From Armatimonadota bacterium (GTDB lineage Bacteria; Armatimonadota; Fimbriimonadia; Fimbriimonadales; Fimbriimonadaceae): DNA of 64,000 nt. Positions 59,757-64,000 of this stretch are shown in pieces. The DNA is taken from contig JAFDWQ010000003.1 of NCBI GenBank assembly GCA_018268395.1, positions 703,353 to 767,352 of the forward strand. The letters are read 5' to 3'. The translations under genes and the position numbers were made by a program. Below the pieces are notes generated by a model, which saw only the letters and a program-made list of their open reading frames with translations, was not told the origin of the DNA and searched no databases. Position 1 is the stretch's first letter, and each line of letters opens with the position of its first letter.

Positions 59757-60376
59757 AGTTTTGGACCGTCGTCGGGTTAGGTCTGGTCACGGTCGCGGCT
59801 CAAGCGCAACCGGCGCCGGCCCAAGAGCACCTTCCCGGTGCTGAGACCGACCGTCCCCACCGCCCTGCCACTGGGGCGTCAGGCGACCAGACCGCCGACA
59901 TCCTGGCCGCGGCCCGTGACCGTATGTACGCCGAGAACGATGCGGTCTTTCCCGACGGCCACTTCCTGATCAACATCATGAACTTGGCGGTGCTGGCTGA
60001 GATCGACCCTTCGGACGAGGAAACGTGGTCGAACCTCGAGTGGCTGTACATGAGCGTCCAGAAGTACGACCTCCAGTGGGCGACCGACCGTCGTTTTGCC
60101 ATCAACAACAAGGCCTATGCGGACGGGCCGTACTACGAAGCCCAGATGATGTTCAAGTTCAAGGCTTACGCGAAAGTCCCGGCGTTGCTCGAACCCGTCA
60201 TCGCGATGACGCCGCCGCCGGACGCCAACGCGTTCCGGACCCTCGCCCATAGCTATTCCCGGCTCGGCTATTTCGCCGATTGCGTCAGAGTGTGGGACGT
60301 CTACATCAAGATCCATCCGGAAGACGGACAGGCGAAGCTGAACCGTGAGAAAGCCGCAAAGAACTTGAAAGGTTGA
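59753..60376 (+). CDS. Exported TPR-like repeat protein
   Basis: A 207-residue protein with a signal peptide (residues 1-18: [17 protein letters not shown]). Residues 45-200 contain helix pairs with a tetratricopeptide-like pattern ([64 protein letters not shown]). It probably mediates periplasmic protein contacts. It is coupled to gatB by the ATGA overlap, an unexpected pairing of an envelope protein with a translation enzyme. Confidence 0.75.
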   Translation: MKFWTVVGLGLVTVAAQAQPAPAQEHLPGAETDRPHRPATGASGDQTADILAAARDRMYAENDAVFPDGHFLINIMNLAVLAEIDPSDEETWSNLEWLYMSVQKYDLQWATDRRFAINNKAYADGPYYEAQMMFKFKAYAKVPALLEPVIAMTPPPDANAFRTLAHSYSRLGYFADCVRVWDVYIKIHPEDGQAKLNREKAAKNLKG

Positions 60377-60409
60377 TCCTTTGGTCGCGCGTTTCCAATG
60401 ACAGCCAGA

Positions 60410-60415
60410 TATACT
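60410..60415 (+). promoter_or_regulatory. Candidate -10 element (TATACT) of the divIVA gene
   Basis: TATACT lies 28 bases before the TTG start at 60443, with GGAGGT downstream of it. Confidence 0.4.
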
Positions 60416-60427
60416 TCAGCGGTACAC

Positions 60428-60433
60428 GGAGGT
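60428..60433 (+). promoter_or_regulatory. Ribosome binding site GGAGGT deciding the divIVA start
   Basis: A consensus GGAGGT lies nine bases before the TTG at 60443. It supports that start over the in-frame ATG at 60398, which has no ribosome site. Confidence 0.6.
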
Positions 60434-60442
60434 ACGCACAAC

Positions 60443-60937
60443 TTGGAAAAGGTCACACCGATCGACCTGGAACGGGCCCAGATTCCCGTCACGTTCCGGG
60501 GTTACAGCAGGGAAGCCGTCGACCACATTCTTGCTTCCGCATCGAAGCAGCTCGAAGGTCAGCTCGTCGAAATCCGACGTCTTCAACAGGCTCATCGAGA
60601 CGCCGAGCGCGACCTGGAGACGTTCAGGCTCCAAGAGTCCACGCTGCGCGACGCCATCGTCTTGGCGCAGAAATCTGCCGACGAAGCGCGGGCCGTCGCC
60701 CGTCGCGAGGCGGAGGTCATCGTGGAAGAAGCCCGTCTCGAGGCCAAGGAGATCCGCCGCTCGGCGAACGAGGCGGTGCGCGCACTGAAGTGGGAGATCG
60801 AGAGGCTCGAATCGGACAGGGCCGGGTTCGCGGCACGGTTCCGCAGCCTGCTCCAGGACTACTTGTCGCACTTGGAGGAAGCGCCTCCGACCCATGCGGT
60901 CCTCGCCGTCGAGACCCCGGAGGCGGCGGCTGGCTGA
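60443..60937 (+). CDS. DivIVA domain protein
   Basis: A 164-residue coiled-coil protein. The N-terminus (LERAQIPVTFRGYSREAVDHIL) carries the DivIVA-type membrane-binding motif, then a heptad-rich region (SKQLEGQLVEIRRLQQAHRD, LETFRLQESTLRDAIVLAQK, LEAKEIRRSANEAVRALKWE). It would mark curved membrane at poles or septum and recruit division or cell-wall proteins. It starts at a TTG after GGAGGT. It overlaps the downstream DUF167 gene by 44 bases. Confidence 0.82.
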   Translation: MEKVTPIDLERAQIPVTFRGYSREAVDHILASASKQLEGQLVEIRRLQQAHRDAERDLETFRLQESTLRDAIVLAQKSADEARAVARREAEVIVEEARLEAKEIRRSANEAVRALKWEIERLESDRAGFAARFRSLLQDYLSHLEEAPPTHAVLAVETPEAAAG

Positions 60938-61196
60938 GCTGAAGGTCAGGGTCACGCCAAAGGCATCGCGCAACAAGGTCGAGCCCGACGAGCCGGTCAG
61001 AGTCTTCGTGACATCGCCTCCCGCCGACGGCGAAGCGAACAAGGCGGTGGTCGAGACGTTGTCCAAGGCGCTCGGAGTGCCCAAGTCACGGCTGACGATC
61101 GTCAAAGGCTTGACGTCGCGCGAGAAGACAGTCGAGTTTCAGGGCCTTTCGGACGAGGAACTGGCGACGAGGTTGGCCGCTCTGCGCCGCTCTTGA
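60894..61196 (+). CDS. DUF167/YggU family protein
   Basis: A 100-residue protein of the YggU family: LKVRVTPKASRNKVEPDEPV, VFVTSPPADGEANKAVVETLSKALGVPKSRLTIVKGLTSREKTVEF covers the whole conserved core. Function is unknown. The ATG at 60894 lies within the divIVA coding sequence (44-base overlap), so it is probably translated by reinitiation. Its 3' end overlaps the convergent DUF1289 gene by 58 bases. Confidence 0.88.
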   Translation: MRSSPSRPRRRRLAELKVRVTPKASRNKVEPDEPVRVFVTSPPADGEANKAVVETLSKALGVPKSRLTIVKGLTSREKTVEFQGLSDEELATRLAALRRS

Positions 61197-61417
61197 CGCG
61201 CCTTGAACCGGGCCCCCGCCCTTTCGAGCACCTCTGACTTCTGCGTCGGGTTCATGAAAGGCCAGTCGGCGATTTCAGCGATCGTGCGCCCGCACCCCTT
61301 GCAGACCAAGAACTCGTCGAGGACGCACACTTTGGCGCAAGGCGAGTCGACGTTCTTGGGCTCCACTGTCTGTTGTGACGGGTCTGAGGCGACCAAAACA
61401 CCGCGGTCCTTGGTCAA
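61139..61417 (-). CDS. DUF1289 small Cys-rich protein
   Basis: A 92-residue protein with the DUF1289 signature SPCAKVCVLDEFLVCKGCGRTI followed by IADWPFMNPTQKSEVLERAGAR; the four-plus cysteines likely bind a metal or Fe-S cluster. The TTG start forms a TTGA overlap with the mtnC stop, identical in style to the mtnD/mtnC junction. It is thus the last gene of the methionine-salvage operon. A function in the pathway is not known. Confidence 0.8.
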   Translation of the reverse strand: MTKDRGVLVASDPSQQTVEPKNVDSPCAKVCVLDEFLVCKGCGRTIAEIADWPFMNPTQKSEVLERAGARFKARQERRRAANLVASSSSERP

Positions 61418-62103
61418 TCCAGGCCTTCGAAGTCCGTGATCGCATCGCCCGGACGGCGTCCGTCCCGGTCGACCCTCGTGGCACCCATGCCAGCGGCGAG
61501 CGCCGCGTCGACTTCCTCTTGAACGTCGCTGAGAAAGCAGACGTCGCCGGGCTCGACCCGAAGTGCGGACGCGATCGTCCGGTAACTCTCGGCACTGCGT
61601 TTTGGGCCTGTGGCCGTGTCAAAGTAGGCGTCGATCCAAGGCGTCATGTCCCCTTCGGGAAGATGTCCGAAGATCAGCTTTTGCGCGAGGACGCTGCCTG
61701 ACGAGAAGACCGCGATCCGGGCGCCCCGCTCCTTCCACCTCCGGACAGCCGGCCACACGTCCGGGTACACGGTCCCTTGGAGGGAGCCGTCCTCATAGCC
61801 GGCCTTCCAGATCTTGCCCTGGAGCGACTTCAGGCCGGTCGATTTCCGGTCTTGGTCCATGAGCCATTCGATGTATCCGAGGGCACCCGTCGGAGACGGT
61901 TCTTCGGGCCATTCAGGGACGTCTCCGGTATCGGCCGCACGCTCCTGCGACAGGGCGGCCATGTCGTCCTGGAGACCGGGATCGGCCGACGCCAGAAAAG
62001 CCGCCATCGCGGCCCGGGCATAGGGGAAAAGCGTCTTGGTCACGAAGTCGACAGGCGTCGTCGTGCCTTCGATGTCCAACAGGTAGACGGCGGGACGGCT
62101 CAA
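61414..62103 (-). CDS. mtnC: Enolase-phosphatase E1 (methionine salvage)
   Basis: A 229-residue HAD-superfamily enzyme that enolises and dephosphorylates 2,3-diketo-5-methylthiopentyl-1-phosphate to the acireductone. HAD motif I is [16 protein letters not shown], motif [18 protein letters not shown], motif III near [10 protein letters not shown], and motif [19 protein letters not shown]. The TTG at 62103 forms a TTGA overlap with the mtnD stop and gives the usual length; the track start at 62145 would extend into mtnD by 46 bases. Confidence 0.92.
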   Translation of the reverse strand: MSRPAVYLLDIEGTTTPVDFVTKTLFPYARAAMAAFLASADPGLQDDMAALSQERAADTGDVPEWPEEPSPTGALGYIEWLMDQDRKSTGLKSLQGKIWKAGYEDGSLQGTVYPDVWPAVRRWKERGARIAVFSSGSVLAQKLIFGHLPEGDMTPWIDAYFDTATGPKRSAESYRTIASALRVEPGDVCFLSDVQEEVDAALAAGMGATRVDRDGRRPGDAITDFEGLD

Positions 62104-62666
62104 AGCTGCGCGAGTTGGGGCGGGATGAACGACAGGCCCATGCACACGGGCAGGTAGCCCTTATCGACCCCGCTGTCGGTGTAGCGAGGCGTCCATCCGC
62201 TCGGGTCCTGGAACAAGCGGATCGCCCGGATGCGCTTCTCCTGGCACAGGTCGAACCAATGCCAGGTGCCCGCCGGAACGCGGGCCAAGTCGCCTTCTTC
62301 GACTTCCAGGGCGACGACGTCGCCTTCGCGCGGTCGGATGTGGAACACGCCCCGGCCCTCGACGATGAACCGGACTTCGTCTTCGTCGTGCCAATGCTCC
62401 TTACTGAACTTCGCGAGCATCGTGTCCAGGTTCGGGGTGTCAGGAAAGAGGTCGATGACGTCGGCCGCGACGTAGCCGCCTTGCGCTTTGAGCTTTTCGA
62501 TCTCCTCGGCGAACGCTTCCAACACGGTCTCGGAGGACGGCGCCCCTTCAAGATGGAATTTCGGCTTCCACACCTCGTAGCCGATCCCTAAGTCGGCCAG
62601 GCGCGACTTGATCTCTTCGGTGTCGCGGATCTCTTCGTTCCGGTCGGGGACGCGCAGGACGGCCAT
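62100..62666 (-). CDS. mtnD: Acireductone dioxygenase
   Basis: A 188-residue cupin-fold, metal-dependent dioxygenase that cleaves the acireductone to 2-keto-4-methylthiobutyrate and formate (Fe form). Metal ligands are in [22 protein letters not shown] and GTWHWFDL, followed by the substrate loop [18 protein letters not shown]. Its ATG overlaps the mtnB stop (TGATG); a GTG at 62669 is an alternative start. Confidence 0.94.
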   Translation of the reverse strand: MAVLRVPDRNEEIRDTEEIKSRLADLGIGYEVWKPKFHLEGAPSSETVLEAFAEEIEKLKAQGGYVAADVIDLFPDTPNLDTMLAKFSKEHWHDEDEVRFIVEGRGVFHIRPREGDVVALEVEEGDLARVPAGTWHWFDLCQEKRIRAIRLFQDPSGWTPRYTDSGVDKGYLPVCMGLSFIPPQLAQL

Positions 62667-63271
62667 CACATCTCCATACGCCGGCGCAACGTCACTTCGA
62701 ACAGGAATTCGACGATCTCGGCGTGTCGGCGGGCTTGGAATATATCATAACCCCAGGTGTAGACCCCGTGACCCCGTAGCAGTACGGCATGCACGTCCGG
62801 CTTGGCCCGAAGAGCCGCACGGAGCGTTTTCGACAGCGCCCCGATGTCCTGCGAGTTGTCGAGGATCGGCACCCTTTCCGTGTGTTCGTGCGAACGGACG
62901 CCGGACAGCCCCTTCAGCATTTCGAGCCCTGAGATCTCGAAGTCCTCGCCGGGGCTGAGGGAGGCCAGCGTGTTCCAGACCGAATGTGTATGGACGACGG
63001 CCTCGGCCCCTTGCTCTTCGACGATCGGCACATGGAGCAACGTTTCGGCCGAAGGCTGGCGGGCTCCTTCGATGACGCTCCCTTCGCGGTCGACGATCAG
63101 CAAGTCCTCGGGCGCGACCGAGCCCTTGTCCGCCCCGCTCGGGGTCACGAGCAGTCGGAACGGGTCCCTGGAAACGAGACGGCTGAAGTTCCCGCCCGTC
63201 CCCGGCGCCCAGCCCTTGCCGTGCGCCCATTTGACGAGTCCGGCTAGTTCGTCCCGCAGCTCCTGGTGCAT
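62666..63271 (-). CDS. mtnB: Methylthioribulose-1-phosphate dehydratase
   Basis: A 201-residue class II aldolase-fold dehydratase that converts methylthioribulose-1-phosphate to the diketone used by MtnC. Motifs: [30 protein letters not shown], the zinc histidines in [13 protein letters not shown], and [30 protein letters not shown]. It heads the coupled operon mtnB-mtnD-mtnC-DUF1289; TAGACT lies six bases before its ATG. MtnA, MtnK and the nucleosidase are not in the window. Confidence 0.93.
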   Translation of the reverse strand: MHQELRDELAGLVKWAHGKGWAPGTGGNFSRLVSRDPFRLLVTPSGADKGSVAPEDLLIVDREGSVIEGARQPSAETLLHVPIVEEQGAEAVVHTHSVWNTLASLSPGEDFEISGLEMLKGLSGVRSHEHTERVPILDNSQDIGALSKTLRAALRAKPDVHAVLLRGHGVYTWGYDIFQARRHAEIVEFLFEVTLRRRMEM

Positions 63272-63277
63272 CGCCAG

Positions 63278-63283
63278 AGTCTA
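63278..63283 (-). promoter_or_regulatory. Candidate -10 element (TAGACT) of the mtn operon
   Basis: TAGACT, six bases (CTGGCG), then the ATG at 63271, in the 59-base gap to the divergent aminotransferase. Confidence 0.45.
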
Positions 63284-63330
63284 CCGACGCGGCTCCGGAC
63301 CGACCCGCTCAAGTATCCTAACCCGGTTCG

Positions 63331-64000
63331 ATGGACACCGGACGTCTCTTTTCGCGCCAGACACAGGCGTTCGTTTCTCCCGCCCTTCGCCAGATCACGA
63401 TCGAGGTCCAACGCGTCGGCGGCGTCAACCTCGGCCAAGGCGTGTGCCAGCTTCCAGTGCCCGAACTCGTCATCGAAGCGGCTTCAAAGGCCGCAGCGGA
63501 CGGCGTCAACCGGTACACGAACCCTAGGGGCCTGTCGTCCCTGAGAGAGGCCCTCGTCCGCAAGTTGGAGCACTTCAACAGGATCCAAGGGCTCGATCCC
63601 GAAACGGACGTCCTCGTGACCTGTGGTGCGACGGGAGCGTTCGAAGGCGTCTGCGCCGTCCTCCTCGACCCGGGCGACGAAGTCGTCGTCTTCGAACCCT
63701 ACTACCCCTACCACCTGACGGCGTTGCGCCGCTATCAGGCCGATGTGAAGACGGTGCCCCTGACCGCGCCGGACTGGGCCGTGGACTTCGACCTTGTCCG
63801 TTCGATGATCGGCCCGAAGACGAAGTTCGTGCTCCTGAACACGCCCGGAAACCCGACGGGCAAAGTGTTCACGTCCGCGGAGTTGGAGGAGATGGCCGAG
63901 GTCTTGGAAGGAACGGACACCCTCCTCGTCACCGACGAGATTTACGAGTACATGACCTTTGACGGGCGCCGTCACGTGTCGCCGGCTTCGATCGAAGGCT
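63331..64000 (+). CDS. Class I/II aminotransferase, probable methionine-salvage transaminase, 3' end outside window
   Basis: About 223 residues are visible, from the ATG at 63331 to the right edge. Landmarks: VNLGQGVCQLPVPELVIEAA (substrate entrance), NRYTNPRGLSSLREALVRKL, DVLVTCGATGAFEGVC, LLNTPGNPTGKVFTSAEL (Asn/PLP contact) and the Asp of LLVTDEIYEYMTFDGRRH; the Schiff-base lysine falls outside. The layout is that of kynurenine/glutamine/methionine aminotransferases, which convert KMTB to methionine. Divergent and adjacent to the mtn operon, it is a natural last step, but specificity needs more than position. TATCCT lies 11 bases before the ATG. Confidence 0.85.
   Translation, partial: MDTGRLFSRQTQAFVSPALRQITIEVQRVGGVNLGQGVCQLPVPELVIEAASKAAADGVNRYTNPRGLSSLREALVRKLEHFNRIQGLDPETDVLVTCGATGAFEGVCAVLLDPGDEVVVFEPYYPYHLTALRRYQADVKTVPLTAPDWAVDFDLVRSMIGPKTKFVLLNTPGNPTGKVFTSAELEEMAEVLEGTDTLLVTDEIYEYMTFDGRRHVSPASIEG

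Noticed and set aside
1-64000. Mobile elements, integrases, CRISPR arrays, rRNA or phage genes
   Set aside because: None of their proteins, repeats or structures was seen.

Overview
The window is a gene-dense, GC-rich bacterial chromosome segment with about 60 protein genes, one tRNA-Pro, and no sign of mobile elements, rRNA or CRISPR. Gene content suggests a member of the Armatimonadota (Fimbriimonas-like): secreted proteins sharing a C-terminal 'LFNF.T..YE' domain, type II-like pseudopilins, a PEP-CTERM protein, DUF5916 outer-membrane proteins, a quinate dehydrogenase-like protein and many multidomain fusions. The phylum assignment is inference from gene content, not from a marker gene.

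Layout. 1-6.2 kb: a translationally coupled pair (DUF5916 outer-membrane protein and GH32 fructan hydrolase, cut by the left edge), then divergent NDH-2 and a polysaccharide deacetylase/phosphodiester glycosidase fusion. 6.2-13.4 kb: DUF2314 lipoprotein, acyl-CoA carboxylase carboxyltransferase, a secreted protein, a K+ channel, an aminotransferase and a secreted glycosidase-like protein. 13.4-24.7 kb: tRNA-Pro, a mono-heme protein, a subtilase, an H+-pyrophosphatase with a very large inserted loop, a membrane zinc-ribbon protein, a pseudopilin, an ECF sigma/anti-sigma pair and a glycosyltransferase-like membrane protein. 24.7-33.8 kb: LolA-like/thioredoxin fusion, dapA, cytochrome P460, a two-component system, msrA, ridA and quinate dehydrogenase. 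33.8-37.7 kb: a five-gene operon led by aroA in which every junction overlaps. 37.8-43.7 kb: Bax-inhibitor-like protein, VPS10/BNR propeller, small secreted proteins, pilin, FliL. 43.8-50.2 kb: rocD, pheST, membrane protein, thioredoxin. 50.4-58.1 kb: a large unassigned Cys/Trp-rich protein, AraC-DinB fusion, tricorn-like protease, PEP-CTERM matrixin. 58.3-64 kb: gatB, TPR-like protein, DivIVA, DUF167, then the methionine salvage cluster (mtnB-mtnD-mtnC-DUF1289) divergent from an aminotransferase cut by the right edge.

The clearest window-wide pattern is in gene starts. Many operon-leading genes have a TANNNT hexamer exactly six bases before the start codon and no Shine-Dalgarno sequence, so their mRNAs are probably leaderless. 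Others have an AAGGA or GGAGG ribosome site and a longer leader. Within operons, stop/start overlaps (ATGA, GTGA, TTGA, TGATG, TAATG) are the rule. The most unusual proteins are the pyrophosphatase with its roughly 275-residue insertion, the zinc-ribbon protein with a ribosomal L7/L12-like C-terminus, PheT without its tRNA-binding domain, and the 709-residue Cys/Trp-motif protein.
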